Part shown: positions 11,922 to 24,631 of the stretch, piece after piece
Layout: every line of letters begins with the position of its first letter
Numbering within the stretch: the stretch's first letter is position 1
Assembly: GCA_028571685.1 (NCBI GenBank)
Contig: CM053141.1
Span: 52,636,333-52,700,332 of the forward strand
Source of the DNA: Heterohyrax brucei
Lineage: Eukaryota > Chordata > Mammalia > Hyracoidea > Procaviidae
Length of the DNA stretch: 64,000 bases
Direction: 5' to 3'
Translations under genes and position numbers: made by a program
The notes under the pieces: model-generated
Seen by the model: only the letters and a program-made list of their open reading frames with translations
Database searches by the model: none
What the model was told of the DNA's origin: nothing

Positions 11922-11952
11922 CCAAGCTGAAACCAAATTTGTTGCTATTGAG
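11922..11952 (-). mobile_element. SINE/RTE tail scrap
   Basis: Only about 30 bp resembling the antisense common tail ('aaaccaaatttgttgctatt' then 'gagtc'). Too short to assign to SINE or RTE. Confidence 0.35.
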
Positions 11953-12049
11953 TCAAAAAATATCAAATTATTAAAAAATAATTATGAATCATTATAACAA
12001 ATGGAAAGAGATTAAGGAAATATTACAATTAAATTTAACACATGATTCT

Positions 12050-12335
12050 GTATTGGAGCCTGGATCTGTGAAAGACATTATCAGGGCAACTGGCAGAATG
12101 GAATGGAGTTTGTAGAATGGATCATAATATTGGATCTGTGTTAGTTTTCTGATGCCAATGGTTATGTTAAGGTTACATTAGAAGGGACACCTTGTTTTTA
12201 GACAAGAAATACTACAGTGTTGTGGAGCAATAAGCCTTCATGTTATCAATTTACTATGGAGTAATTAAGAAATTTTACCAGTTGGTGACATTGGATGACA
12301 AATGTATACAGGAAATAGTTGTACAAGTTTTATAA
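12050..12335 (+). repeat. old LINE 3' UTR-like relic
   Basis: The order 'gacattatcagggcaactgg', 'ataatattggatctgtgtta', 'tgatgccaatggttatgtta' and 'ttagacaagaaatactacag' matches a recurrent 3' segment of old mammalian L1 families as I remember it. Exact family unknown. Confidence 0.45.
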
Positions 12336-13216
12336 TCTTCACTTAAATATGATATCTCTTCAAAACAAAAAGTTTGAAAAGAATATCTATCGTTGAAATT
12401 CGCAACATTAATTGATTGAAAGATATTATAATCATATTGAATCACAGCAGAAGATTGCCCTTGACTGTAGGACAGTTGAAATAAGTAGAGTTAAATGGTA
12501 ATGATGTAGCTTACATTCAGAAAGTAAAGCAATGTACATACGCATATATACAGAGATACATAAAAGATGCATACGCATATTTATTTAATTAATTCATAGA
12601 ATGTAAAAAGAAAGCAAAATGTTGAACATATGCATGGTCATTATGCTATTCTTTTTTACATCAAGGTCCCTAGAAGAAGAATCTGGGGCAACCATGTGGG
12701 TGTACAAGGGAGAAACAAAAATCAACAACAACAACAAAAACCCTGTTAGGGATGGGCAAATGCAACATAGGAAGGGGAGAAGAGCCAATAAAGATAAAAC
12801 CTCAAGGAAAATCAACTCTGGCCTGGACAGCATGGGAAGTTCTAGAGTTTCTTATATAATCCTATAGAATTATCATCTCAAGTAAAGTGTGGCAAAAGCA
12901 GTGTGAAGTATGCAGTCATTGGCTATGGGCTGCAGACTGTGGATGGTATGAGGACTAGGGTGGAGAGTGTGGCAGGAGATATTTAGGATCTCTGTGAAGG
13001 CAGCTGTTACCGGTCAAAAGCATTTCTCTAGGTAAAAAATATATATAGCAGTGTGTCACTAGCAGCCAACACAGACCACAGTTGAGAGTAGTTGCTCCAG
13101 CTGATAAACAGGAAACAGGTGGGCACCAGCAGCAGCTAGCACACACTTTTTCATTTTTCTGTATTTTTGCAGAATTTTGTAAGTAGAAACTAGAGAAAAA
13201 TCATAAAATTTTCTAG
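12336..13216. other. unassigned sequence
   Basis: AT-rich, with 'catacgcatatatacagaga' type simple sequence near 12538-12570. The open frames near 12.6-12.9 and 13.0-13.2 kb occur on both strands with no family features. Confidence 0.35.
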
Positions 13217-15605
13217 ATGGACCAGACAAAGCGATTAACAAAATCCAACCTCAATTTTGCAAAATTTTATTAATTTACTGGCAAAGTAATAAAAGAAATA
13301 CCTCTTTAACCAAATAAAAGTTATTTATCAAAACACCTTCACCAGAATATCACATTTGATGACAAAACTTCAGCAGCATCTCCATTAAAATCAGAAACAG
13401 GAAGGAAAGGGCTCCAAAAGGTTGTTCTTCACCCTTGTAATGTCCTACTAAACAAAAAGAAGATGAAGAAATGATATATGTAAGATTTTAAAAGGAAAGG
13501 TAAATCTGACATTACTTGATGGCACTGTAATTATCTATCAGAAAATCTAAAACTATTGAAATAAGATCTCTCTAATCAACAAAGCCGAGATGTGCTAATG
13601 TAAACATAGTAATCAACCATAGAAATGCAATTAAGAAAAAAAGACTTTCATTTGGAGTATCCATAAAACCTGTGTGGTCCCTTGGAATAAAAATAACAAA
13701 AGAGGCACATAACCTACATTGAGAACATGACATAATATTATTGAAGGACATAAAATAAATCTAAATAAATAGCATCAGACAAGTTTTCATAGATGAAAAA
13801 TCTCCCAAAATTATTGTACATGTTTAATACAATTTGAATTGAGATTCCAATGTGATTTTTACTGAACCTGATTCTAAAATTTATGTTAGAGGATAAACAG
13901 ACTAGAGAGCCAAAACAATTCTAAAATAAAAGGGAATAAAAGGAGACCTTTCAAGGAGATGATAAGGAACTATAAATGCACAATTAAAACAGTATGTATT
14001 TGATGATAGAAGAGATTAAAAGATTTATACAGCCAAAAAAACACATGTGGACATGCTCATGATCATTAGCTATTAAAGAAATTCAAATTAAACTACGATG
14101 AGATACCATCTCACCCCAGCAAGGTTGGCCATGATCCAAAAAAATGCAAAACAACAAATGCTGGAGAGCCTGTGGAGAAAGTGGAACTCTCGTACACTGT
14201 TGGTGGGATTGCAAAATGGTGCATCCTCTTTGGAAAGCAATCTGGCACTTCTTTAGAAAGCTGGATATAGATACACCATTTGACCTAATAATTCCACTGC
14301 TCAGAATATATCCTATAGAATCAAAGCCATTCACACCAACTGATACATGCACACAAATGCTCATCGCATCACAGTCCACAATAGCAATAAGAGGGAATCA
14401 ACCTAGATGCCCAACAGCAGAGGAATGGATAGGTAAACCATGATATATATACTCAGTGGAACACAATGCAATGATAAAGAACAACGATGATTTTAGACAA
14501 CATCTCATAACCTGTTTTCAATTGGAGAACATTATGTTAAGTGAAAGTAGTCAGCAGCAAAAGGACAAATATTGTATGAGACCCCTACAATAAGAACTTA
14601 AAAACAGATTCATGCATAGATGAAAAGACTCTTCGACGCCTGCAAGGGTGGAAAGGGAGGGAATAGGGGGTGGGTTTTAGACGAGATAGTTGATAGAAAT
14701 TTGGTTGCGTGAAATTTGTGACAGCACACATTAGAAAAATGATCAATATTAACTGTACTTGAACATAACATGATTACTCCTTGCATCTTAAAATAACATT
14801 GCAAGGACTTAGTAGCTGGAATGGGGGCCTGGGGACCATGCTCTCAGGGAGAATCGAGGCCAAATGGCATAACTAGTGTTTTGCTAAGAGAGTCTTCTGC
14901 ATCCCAAATTGGTGAGTGGTGTCTGGGGTCTTAAAATCTGTCAAGCTGCCATCTGAGGTACACCAAATGGTCCCAACTCAGCAGGAATGGATGATCTCCA
15001 AGGACCAAAATAACATGGGGCAAAAAGAACTCAAAAGACAGAAAGACCCACATGAGTGGGTCACTACATTGATATGTGACCAGAAGAGCAAGAGGGTGCC
15101 CAGCTGCCACTGATGATAGCTGTGATGGGGCTCACAAAGTTGAGTCTCACCGGCAACATGAAAATAAAAAGAGATGCACCCTAAGATCTCTACTAAAAGA
15201 CCACAAATGATGGTCCAGAGGCCTCGGGGTTCCCCTGGGAGTGTCGCCCATGGCCCTGATGCTGCCCCTGTCCATAAATCGTAATGGGGGTCAACTTTTT
15301 GGACAGAAATGGATTGGACTTGCTGACACAGAGTGACCATATCATGTGTGCACTTTGTGGTTATATGCATCCTTAGGATGTTATCCGCTGACCTCTTACT
15401 GGACATGGGGGATAGGGTGGAGAGGAAGGGACAGGAGATTGTTAGGAGGATACGACATGTGCCAAATGGAGAGGAGGAATGTGCTGCCACCAGACAGGGA
15501 GAGCAGTGGGAGCTGCTCATTGGCGAGTATGCAAACTTACATGGGATTGTATATTTTCACTCAATCATAATAATGATTGTACATTGGTACAAATAAAGTA
15601 AAGAT
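13217..15605 (+). mobile_element. L1 with internal deletion: ORF2 fragments plus long 3' UTR
   Basis: From about 13236 the sequence follows L1 ORF2 ('acaaaatccaacctcaattt', later 'tctccattaaaatcagaaac' and 'gattctaaaatttatgttag'), all broken by stops. Near 14030 it jumps directly into the L1 3' region ('acacatgtggacatgctcat', 'gagataccatctcacccc'), omitting the ORF2 C-terminal part. The 3' UTR then runs to an AAATAAAG-type end at about 15605. The 180-codon minus-strand open frame at 14978-15520 is antisense to this 3' UTR and not a gene. Confidence 0.85.
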
Positions 15606-15660
15606 CCCTGAAACAAGAATGTGTATGTGATAGGACAGAATCATAACTGTGTTGGGAAAA

Positions 15661-15760
15661 GGATGTTGTTGTTGTTGGATGCCATCAAGTCAGTTCCGAC
15701 TCATGGTGACCCATGTGCCACAGAATGAAACACTGCTGGTGGGTCCTGGGCCGTGGGAAA
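15661..15760 (-). mobile_element. RTE 3' tail fragment
   Basis: The plus strand reads 'gatgttgttgttgttggatgccatc' in part, then 'cagttccgactcatggtgac', the antisense of the RTE 3' terminus (compare 47502 onward). The insertion is truncated after about 100 bp. Confidence 0.7.
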
Positions 15761-15764
15761 AGGG

Positions 15765-16890
15765 AGACTTCAATAAATAATGTTGGAACTGGCTTTCCAT
15801 GCGGGAAGAAATAAAACTGACCCTTAGATGAAACCATAAAACAAAATATAATCCAAATAAGCTAAACTTTAAAATGTGAAAAAAATATTTTTTAATTAGA
15901 TCAATATTTAGGAGGGCATCTTCTTAAACTTGTTATCACAAAGGATTAAAAAAATGCAACAGGATGACTCATAAGTGAATGAATAATGTATTTGTTTATA
16001 TAAAACTCTAAATTTCAGTGTGACAACATCTCAATAAAAAAATTTTTTTAAAAAGATGTCCCACACTTAAGAGGAGTTTTATAAAAGCTAAATGTCAAAT
16101 TCCTAACAATCAAATAAAAAAAGAAAAAGAAGGATCGCTAGAATGAGAGTCAGGGTGGGGGAAGGGGTGCAGGGAGGAAGAAAGAAAAAACAGGCCAGAA
16201 AAGTGGGCAAGTCTCACAAACAGCTAATTCACAAGAGAAAAACCTGAACACCCAACCAATAGATGAAAGATGCTAGGGCTTATTCCTCATCAAACTGGCA
16301 AAGTATTATTTTTTAATTCTGGTGAGGGATGAAGCGGTGGCAATGTTCATACTCTGCTTATGGGATGTACATTGGTACAGTCACTGTGGGAAAGTATTGT
16401 TGACCATACCTACTGAAGCTTAGGAAACCCTGGTGGCATAGTTGTTCAATGTTATGACAGCTGACCAGAAGGATGGCAGTTCAAATCCACCAGCCACTCC
16501 TTGAAAAGCCTATGGGGCATTCTACTCTGTCCTAGAGAGTCACCCTGAGTTAGAATCAACTCAATAGCTGTGGGTTGGTTTGCTTTTTAATTGAAGCTGA
16601 ATATGCACATATTAAATGGTATGACAAGTCCACTCCAGACATACTCTCAAAACTTGTACTAGTGCATTCTTTGCAACATTATTTTCCCTGGAGAACTGAT
16701 AGATACATAAATGAGTATCACTAAGAAAATGGATGAATAAGTTGTGGTGTATTAGCATGTGGACAGCAAATGTAACCTAACCCTTGTATATAAACATCAA
16801 GAAAGTTAAGAAACTATATTGTTGATATAACTTGAGGAACAACACAACAGCCCTTACATAAAACTATTAAAAACATTCATTTGTAGAAAT
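15765..16890 (+). mobile_element. old L1 relic (ORF2 C-terminus and 3' UTR)
   Basis: 'ttcaataaataatgttggaactggc' in part, 'taaaactgacccttagatga', 'gatgaaagatgctagggctt', 'gatacataaatgagtatcac' and 'atggatgaataagttgtggt' occur in L1 order. Highly diverged and interrupted by a SINE at 16423-16589. No open frame survives. Confidence 0.65.
16423..16589 (+). mobile_element. AfroSINE-type SINE, short form
   Basis: Complete copy inside an old L1. Flanks actgaagctta (16412-16422) and attgaagctga (16590-16600) form an imperfect 11-bp target duplication. Confidence 0.88.
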
Positions 16891-16892
16891 GT

Positions 16893-17095
16893 TGTTATGT
16901 GCCCTAAAGTCAAATCAAATACATATCAACCAATAAAGAAGGAGTAAAACTGCCCCATAGGATTTCCTAAACTATAATATTTAAGGGGGCGGATCACTAG
17001 GTCTTTTCCCTAAGGGAGTCACTGGTGGATTTGAACCACTGACCTTTCAGTCTTTTGGCTGATCGTCAAATGCTTAACATTTACATCATCCTGAT
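16893..17095 (-). mobile_element. AfroSINE-type SINE, long form, diverged
   Basis: Antisense body ('taaaactgccccataggatt'), extra middle segment ('cggatcactaggtcttttcc') and head ('ggatttgaaccactgacctt') are present in order. The tail at the left end is badly eroded. Confidence 0.75.
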
Positions 17096-17105
17096 TCTTT
17101 GTTAG

Positions 17106-17150
17106 CAGATACACCCACCCACCCAATCACACACGCACACACACACCTAT
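17106..17150. repeat. (CACC/CA)n simple repeat
   Basis: 'cacccacccacccaatcaca' followed by a short CA run, immediately after a SINE head. Confidence 0.8.
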
Positions 17151-18385
17151 TTTTGTATTAAAACATATACTGATGGGAAAGATTCAAATCAATGGAAGTA
17201 AACAAGAGAGATCTTTATTTACTCTATATTATTCTGTATAAAATATTCTGTATGTAGATACCTGTGCATGTGTATGTATCCATGTGGTATGTCTGTCTGT
17301 CTGTCTCTGTATAATCTAAATCGGATATAGTTCCTAAAAAAAAAAATTAACCTTTGTGATTTTTGGTGGCAGTATCTTACATTGAATTGAGCTGTTTTTT
17401 TCTTTCTAAGATGAAAAAGAAATACAAATGTAACTGTCAATCAGATGCTGAGATATGATCATCTGAGGCCAAAGAAGAGAGGCATTAGAATCCTAGGAAT
17501 GAGACTGCAAAACACTATGCATCAAAAATGGTAATTTACCTGACCCCTTAAGAGAAAGTCAAATCACAATGTCAAGTTCCAGCTGTGCTGCTAGTTAACA
17601 CTACAGCTCCACGGACTCTCAAGTGTTTTCATGGAGAAAGTGTTCAAGGATGCAGAAGCAGAATGGAAGCCAGGGGGTTCTGGGCAAATGAGGTTCACAG
17701 AAAGAGGATGGCCAAGGTGAATTTTCAGATGGCAAGGGGAGGTCAGCAAAGCAAAATAAAACAAACAGAAGTCCTGGAGAGCTACATACAGAAGATAGGC
17801 TTTATTTGAGAGAGAAAAGATATTTATCTCATCTCCCTTAGGCCATTGCATTTGGCTTTCTTTTAAACTAGTTCTTTCTGTCTCACAATCCCTACATGCA
17901 TACATACACACACACACACACACACACACGTATATATGATATATGTGTCATCTGCTTATATTTTACATATAATAAGTATGTACATATATTTACACTATAA
18001 AGAAAACATAAAAGCTACAGTATCATCAAAATTCAGATGAAGAAATTTTGATTTTTGGAACTTCAAACACTTCATTTCCTCTTACTATTCCTTCTTGACC
18101 CAAACAAATGAAAATAACTGACAATTTCCAATATTTTAGAAACTTGAAGGAAAGTGGTTTTATGCCTTAGAAAGTAATCTATGCAAAATATTTCTTACAA
18201 TTTGAGAAAATTATTTAGAGTAAAAAGAGAATTATTCTGACTTTAAATACACTATACTAAGTTTGGGTATAACATATGTCCTTTCTGAAATATAAGCTGA
18301 CATACTCTTTTTCTCCTACATCTCTAAGACTGAAAAGTTAATTTACAAATCATAGTAATATATTGCCAAAAAGCAAAGTCATAAA
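17151..18385. other. unassigned sequence with a CA/TA microsatellite
   Basis: No family recognised. A (CA)n tract lies at about 17904-17929 followed by 'gtatatatgatatatgtg'. Small open frames at 17.6-17.9 kb on both strands overlap and show no protein features. Confidence 0.4.
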
Positions 18386-18640
18386 GAGAAGCATCATACC
18401 TATGTTCACTACAGCGCTTTTCACAATAATTAAAACCTAAATAACCATCAATAGATGAGAAGATAAAAAATATTTTATATACTTACAATGGAATATTACT
18501 CATGAAGAAAAATGAAATCCTGATACATTCTGAAACATGGATGAACCCTAAAAATACAGTTCCAAGTGAAGTCAACCACTAACTGACAAATATGTTATCA
18601 CTTTTATATGAAATATCTAGAACAGGTATGATTAAAATGT
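18386..18640 (+). mobile_element. old L1 3' UTR fragment
   Basis: 'tgttcactacagcgcttttcacaataatt' in part, 'caatggaatattactcatga', 'gaaacatggatgaaccctaa' and 'cacttttatatgaaatatct' follow the L1M-type 3' UTR in order. Confidence 0.7.
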
Positions 18641-19572
18641 CTTCCCTTAAAAAAAATGTTGATAAAAAAATATTTTTACTTTCCTTGGGGAGTGTTCAAC
18701 TATTAGGATATATTTTTTAAAGTTTTCCTTTTTTGTCTAGTTGTTGAATCATAGTACAGTTAAACACAAATCTAATACTTTAAATCAGTTGTAATTCCAC
18801 CATTCATAGAGGCATTCATTCTAATTTTTTTTCCTACTTTAATCTATGGCTTATGGGCAAAGAAAGAGCTGAATTGACAACAAATTTTAATTGACTTCAA
18901 TCTTACAGTCAAAAAAAAGTGGGGGGTGCATGACTTTCAGGAGATCATTGCCATAATCTTGGTTTTTCCTAAAATTATACAATAGATAAGGGGTGGTAGA
19001 ATGACTTAGAGGGGACGATTTGAGAAATATTTAAGAGGTGGGATGAGCAAGATGTGATGATAAACTAGAAAAATTAAGAGTAGTGACTAGAAGCAGAATT
19101 GCCAGCTCATGAGATAAGTGATTTAAGAGGAGGAGAAAGTTAGTCAAAACGGATGTCAAAACATGGACAATAATGAATACAGCTGATGGTTTTGTGGGCA
19201 AATCCAAAGAGAAATTGGCTATGTGCTTAATGTTTAGGAATGGGTAGGCTTGAAATGTACGATAACGAGTTGTAGATAAATCTATAAATATGGGTAAAAT
19301 TTATCAGGGAGAGACTGAATTAAGCAGGAAAGTAGTCACAGACATAAATTTAATATGGAGGCCAAGGAAGCTACACAAACAAATTAGACTGGAAAAAGTA
19401 AGAAATAAAAGAACAATGTTTTTGCATTGTTTCGTGAAAACAGTGTAAAAATTTTGATTCAGTATCGACAGCACTTGGCTTGGCTGGCAAAGAGATCCAG
19501 TAAGACCTAGAATGGGATCAATTTATGTATGAATTTATATATCTAGTGAACGTATATATGTATATAGAGATA
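18641..19572. other. largely unassigned sequence
   Basis: The stretch 19000-19440 (for example 'aagaggtgggatgagcaaga') vaguely recalls the downstream part of the ancient repeat at 6.2 and 46.7 kb, too weakly to claim. A TA/TG simple stretch lies at 19540-19570. Confidence 0.3.
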
Positions 19573-21303
19573 ATTAAAAGGCCACCTACAGAATGGGAAA
19601 ACGTATTTGGCAACTATATGTCAAACTGATGCCTGATCTCCATAATCTATGAGGTACTACAAAATATCAATAAGAAAAAGATAAATCATCCAATTAAGTG
19701 ATGGGCAAAGGAGATGGACAGACACTTCTCTAAAGAGGAGATCCAGGAAGCCAAAAAAAACACATGCGGACATGCTCACGATAATTAGCTATTAAAGAAA
19801 TTCAAATCAAAACTACAATGAGATACCATCTCACCCCAACAAGGTTGGCCATGATCTGAAAAACACAAAACAGCAAATGCTGGAGAGGCTGTGGAGAAAT
19901 TGGAACTCTCCTACACTGTTGGTGGGATTGCAAAATGATCCAGCCTCTTCAGAAAGCAATCTGGCACTCCCTTAAAAAACTGGATCTAGATATACCATTT
20001 GACCCAGTAATTCCACTGCTCAGAATATATCCTATAGAATCAAGGCCATTCACACCAACTGATACATGCAGATAAGTGTTTATCACAGCACAGTCCACAA
20101 GAGCAAGAAGTTGGAATCAACCCAGGTGCCCAACAACAGAGGAACGGATAGGTAAACTATGGTATGTATACTCAGTGGAACACTATGCAATGATAAATAA
20201 CAACAATGATTTTAGGACACATCTCATAACCTAGTTTCAACTGGAGGACAGTATGTTGAGTGAAAAGTATTCAGTGACAAAAGGACAAATATTGTATAAG
20301 ACCCCTACAGTAAGAACTTAAAAACAGACTCATGCATAGAAGAAAAGACATTTTGATGGCTACAAGGGTGGGAGAGGGAGGGAAGATGGGGGGGGTAGAT
20401 GAAGTAATTGGTAGAAATTAGGTTGGGTGAAATCTGTGACAGCAGACATTAGAAAGAAGATCAATATTAACTGGACTTCAACACAACTTGAGTACTCCTC
20501 CCATCTTAATCCAACATTACAAGGGCAGAGTATCTGCACCTGGGGGTCAGGGACCACGCTGTCAGGCAAAATTGAGGCCAGTTGGCACAATTAGCATTTT
20601 GCTAATAAGGGCTCTCTGCACCCCACATTGGTGAGTGGCATCTGGGTCTTAAAAGCTGCCAAGCTGCCATCTGAGGGTACAACAAATGGTCCCAACTCAG
20701 CATGAAAGGATGATCACTGAGCACCAAGGAAAGAGAACCCAGAACACAGAGAGACCCATGTAAGTTGGTCTCTACCTTGACTTGTGACCAGAAGAACTGG
20801 ATGGTGCCCGGCCACCATCAGCGATAGCCACGATGGGGCTCACAAAATTGAGTGTCAATGGCAACACAAGAATAAATAGGGGTGTACCCTGAAATTTCCA
20901 CTAAAAGACTGCAATTGATGGTCCAGGGGCTTTGGGGTTCCCCTGGGAGATGGCCCCTGGTCCTGATACTACCCCTGTCCATAAATCCTAATGAAAGTCA
21001 ACTCTTCGAACAACAATGGATTGGACTTGACAATGCAGAGTGATCATATCTTGTTGGTTAGATAGAACTTTATGGTTCTATGCATCTACAGGATGTCATC
21101 CTGCTGACCTCTTACTGTAGGAAGGGAGTGGGTGGATAGGAGAGGGAGGATAGGAGACTGTTGGGAGGATAGGACATGTATGGATCAGAGAGGAAGAGTG
21201 TGCTGTCACCAGCACGGAGAGCAGTGGGAGCTGCATATAGGTTGAGTATGAAAATTTATATGGGAATGTACATTTTCATTCAATCATAAGAAAAAACAAA
21301 AAA
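19573..21303 (+). mobile_element. 5'-truncated L1: ORF2 end plus long 3' UTR
   Basis: It starts in the ORF2 C-terminal coding region ('aaaaggccacctacagaatggg' in part, 'gatggacagacacttctcta'), passes the conserved 'gagataccatctcacccc' block, and carries the same long 3' UTR as 558-1960 and 14030-15605. An A-rich tail closes it at about 21290-21303. It is the most complete of the three 3' ends. Confidence 0.88.
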
Positions 21304-22017
21304 GAGACCAAACCAGATTGTCTAACCATGTGGTTTCTGCTTGTGCAGCTAAATCTGGGGATGGATTTTTGGTGTCTATATTTTAGGATGCAACCTTCAA
21401 CAAATTTATAGTGCCCCATCTAGCATCTGTTGAGACTCAAGCAGCAGTAAGTTCAAGGTTATAGTTTTTGACTTATACTTTATACTTAGGTTATAGTTTA
21501 TACCTATATAAACTATATATATGTATGTACTTATAATTTTTTTACTTAGGATTTAGCTATTTCAGTTGGCTGATTAAATAGAGTAAGCACCCAACTTCTC
21601 CAAGGGTGAGGATATATGCAGGGAAAAGTCAGCATAAAATTTTAGCTGACTTTTAAAGGAAGAACAGGAGCTTATAAGACTTAAAATATGCAAGCACATG
21701 TGCAATGACAGGGTGCTATGAGGGTGCCATCCTTGTTATTGAAGACCAAAATGAGCAGAAAACCTGAAAGACAAGAGATCAAAGATACAAGTGAGATGTT
21801 AAAGGGCTTTGTAAGTCCTATATAGAAGGTTGGATTTAAAGACAATAAAACAGGCACAGGGAATTCAATTTAGGTAAATAATTCCATATTGAAAGAGTCC
21901 AGAAGAGAATAATATCTGAGACAGAAAAACCAATTAGAAGGAAACTCTAATCACCTAGACAACACTTTCCTTCTTTTTGCAGATTCTTAGGGCTTTAGAG
22001 TAGGTGTCAGTGGATAT
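21304..22017. other. unassigned sequence
   Basis: AT-rich with a 'ttatacttaggttatagttt' local repetition near 21475-21510. Otherwise nothing recognised. Confidence 0.35.
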
Positions 22018-22215
22018 AAGGAAGTGCTGGTGGTACATTGATTAATAATTCAGCTGCTAACTGAAAGGCTGGTGTTCAAACCACCCAGCTGCTGCTCAGT
22101 GTAAAGACCTGAAGATCTACTCCTGTAAAGATGACATCCTAAAACCTATGAGGCAGTTATACTCTGTTACATGGTGTCACTATGAGTTGGAATAGACTCT
22201 ATGGCACACGACAAC
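22018..22215 (+). mobile_element. AfroSINE-type SINE, long form
   Basis: Head ('gtgctggtggtacattgatt'), extra middle ('actcctgtaaagatgacatc'), body and tail ('tgagttggaatagactctat') in order. About 200 bp. Confidence 0.82.
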
Positions 22216-22538
22216 AGAGCAGGTATTGCAGAGTTGCAAATCATAGGGAAAGATGTGTCTGCTGTGTGAGTCCCACATTCCTACTCACAAGTTCCTGGTC
22301 CCAATTTAGAAGAAAATGTTGACATTACAAGAACTCATTTAATCAAAATATCCAGAGAAGTTACAACAAAAGTCTAAATTCACATTTAAACCCAGGAAAA
22401 GAATTTTGGGGGAGGAATTTCCCCCCACTCCCTCCCATCCTTTCCTCACATGGATTGTTTGGCAAGTGAGATACACTAATTGACTAAATGTGTACTTTCT
22501 TTCCGTCCTGAAGTGAAAAATGTATTACTATTATTATT

Positions 22539-22592
22539 CCAAACCCAAACCTATTCTCTCCAATTGATTTCTGACTCATAGTGAAAAAGGAA
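22539..22592 (-). mobile_element. SINE tail fragment
   Basis: Only the antisense tail ('aaacccaaacctattctctc', 'gatttctgactcatagtga') remains. Confidence 0.55.
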
Positions 22593-22854
22593 CCTAAATA
22601 CAGGAGGAAATGTGTTTTCCTCATACAAATTAAGCTTTCTGATTTTGGTAGGATGAAGGTAGAGAAACTCGGGATATGACAACAAGTAGAACTGGGCTTA
22701 CAGTCTATCTTATCAAATGAGGGAGTTAACTCCTTAACTGCCACCCTCTTCCTATCTCTAGTTTTTTCTAGTATACAAGTCTCGTAAAGCTACATCCTCA
22801 AAACATTTTGATGACCAATGCCTAAAGAAATAAGATTACTGTTTCTTCCAGATC

Positions 22855-23195
22855 TGAATGTCTTCTTGACTCTGTGCCTTTGTTCTCACAGTCCAGTACA
22901 TCTGGGATGCTCTCCCACTCACTGCTTCCATATCTACAAATCACCACCATTCTGAAAGAACCCTGTGAAGGAGAAAAATACAACCTTTTCCAAGAAAATT
23001 TGCTGGAAGCAGTTTCTCAGTGTTCTAAAGCCCAATTGCATTATGTTGCAGCGTTTTCCAAAGCACTTATCCTATTTGAACTCTCAGTGCTTATTTTACA
23101 AGGACTTGAGGATACAGATAATGTCATATTTGTGCATACGTTCTCCATTTACACATGGTAAATTCCTGTACTCAGCACATATTGAATGAATAGTA
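22855..23195 (+). repeat. L2 3' end fragment
   Basis: The order 'tgggatgctctcccactcac', 'tgctggaagcag' and the terminal 'ctcagcacatattgaatgaat' fits an L2 LINE 3' region in sense orientation. The 95-codon frame here follows degenerate L2, not a gene. Confidence 0.5.
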
Positions 23196-23479
23196 GATTT
23201 TCCTTGATTCAATGAAGACTTCTTGCATAGGCATCAAGTGGCAAACACTCTGGTAGGCATTAAAGTGCACCAGTAAAGAAGAAATGGACTAATCTAATGA
23301 AATCGTGATGTTGGTGGGAAGTTTCTTAGAAGTTTTTCAGAGCAGCGAAAGGATATCCAGGAGAAAAAACAAGTGAATAGAGATTAAGTCAAAAAGTAAA
23401 TAGATCAAACTGTATATGTACAAATGTTGAAAAGACAAATGATTAGTTTCAGATATGTGTGTGTATATATGACTATATC

Positions 23480-24110
23480 TTTGTATATAAATGATAAAAA
23501 AAGATAGAGAAAAAATTCTCTCAAAAACTCCATTAGAATGACAGCTTATTTCTTATCAGTAGTGATAGAAACCAGAAAAATGGAAATATATCTTCAAAGC
23601 CTGAGCCAAAACAACTGTCAGCTCAGAATTTTATGCTCAACTGAGTGATCGTTCAAGAGTAGTAGTAAAATAAGAATAATTAAGGATAAAAACACCTGAA
23701 AGAGTTTAAATATCAGCATACCACTGCCAAAAGAGCCACTCAATGAAGGGAGAACATTAGAAGAAAGAAATTAAATCCCCAAAAGAGTGGGTTGCAAGAG
23801 GCAACGATGAACAAAGAAGCTGTTAAAAACAAGTGCAAATCTAAATAAATATAAATTCAAAGTGATATTAATAACAATAACTAATTGGATATTTTCAGTT
23901 TGTTAAAGATAGGCAGACAGGTGTTATAAGGATACTGGAAAGACCTGGAATGAAAAAGAATGCATTGTGAGTCAGAATCTCTAATTTTGGCTTGGCCAAC
24001 AATGATGTTTCTTCCTTTGGCAATATAGAGGTTTTCTTGAGATGGCAAGAAAGTAAACTACAGAAAGACGTATTTCAGCTGAAAATAGGAAAAACCTTGA
24101 AATTAGGGAA
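23480..24110 (+). repeat. HAL1/old L1-like relic
   Basis: 'cagctcagaattttatgctc', 'gttcaagagtagtagtaaaa' and 'ctcaatgaagggagaacatt' resemble the segment of HAL1/L1 elements around 'gattctatacccagcaaaac'. Diverged. Confidence 0.4.
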
Positions 24111-24234
24111 ATTTAGTTGTATAAGAAATCACTGTAAGGGATTCAAAAATTAAGTAGAAAAATCTTAAAAACACTAATTCCAAGATTCATTAATTCCTTA
24201 TGATGATAATTTCAGATAATGTCTGTTTGAAGGC

Positions 24235-24381
24235 TGAAGTTTTCAAAACTCTATCAGAAGAATGATTCACAAAATCTTATTCTTGAAGTTTTCAAAACTC
24301 TATCAGAAGAATGATTCACAAAATCGTATTCTTGAAGTTTTCAAAACTCTATCAGAAGAATGATTCACAAAATCTTATTCT
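24235..24381. repeat. 49-bp minisatellite, three units
   Basis: Units start at 24235, 24284 and 24333 with a constant 49-bp period. Each begins tgaagttttcaaaactctat and ends cacaaaatcttattct. I see one difference, in the middle unit (cgtatt for cttatt). The near identity in otherwise old sequence suggests recent expansion or homogenisation, or an assembly effect. Confidence 0.92.
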
Positions 24382-24631
24382 TTATTTCCCAAGTACGACG
24401 AGCTGTGACTTTTATTCGTTAAGATACACAAGATCTTTAAATGTCTTTTTAATATATATTATTTGGAATGCCTTGGTGATACTTCCATTACATTGACATT
24501 TCACTAAATGTAGCATATTAAGTCAATTAAAACCTGTCCCAGCTGGCTGAAAAGTAACTTGACATACTAATATCGTAAATTGAGGCCTAAAACCCTTAAT
24601 TTGTACAAGTAATTGTCTAACACTGAGGCAA

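Noticed and set aside
14978-15520. 180-codon minus-strand open frame, the longest in the window
   Set aside because: It is antisense to an L1 3' UTR that recurs twice more in the window without preserving the frame, and the protein shows no family features.
17900-17945. Possible Z-DNA or regulatory role for CA/TA microsatellites
   Set aside because: Short, ordinary microsatellites of the kind found throughout mammalian DNA; nothing here supports a function.
24235-24381. CRISPR-like direct repeats
   Set aside because: Units are contiguous with no spacers, and the window is mammalian.
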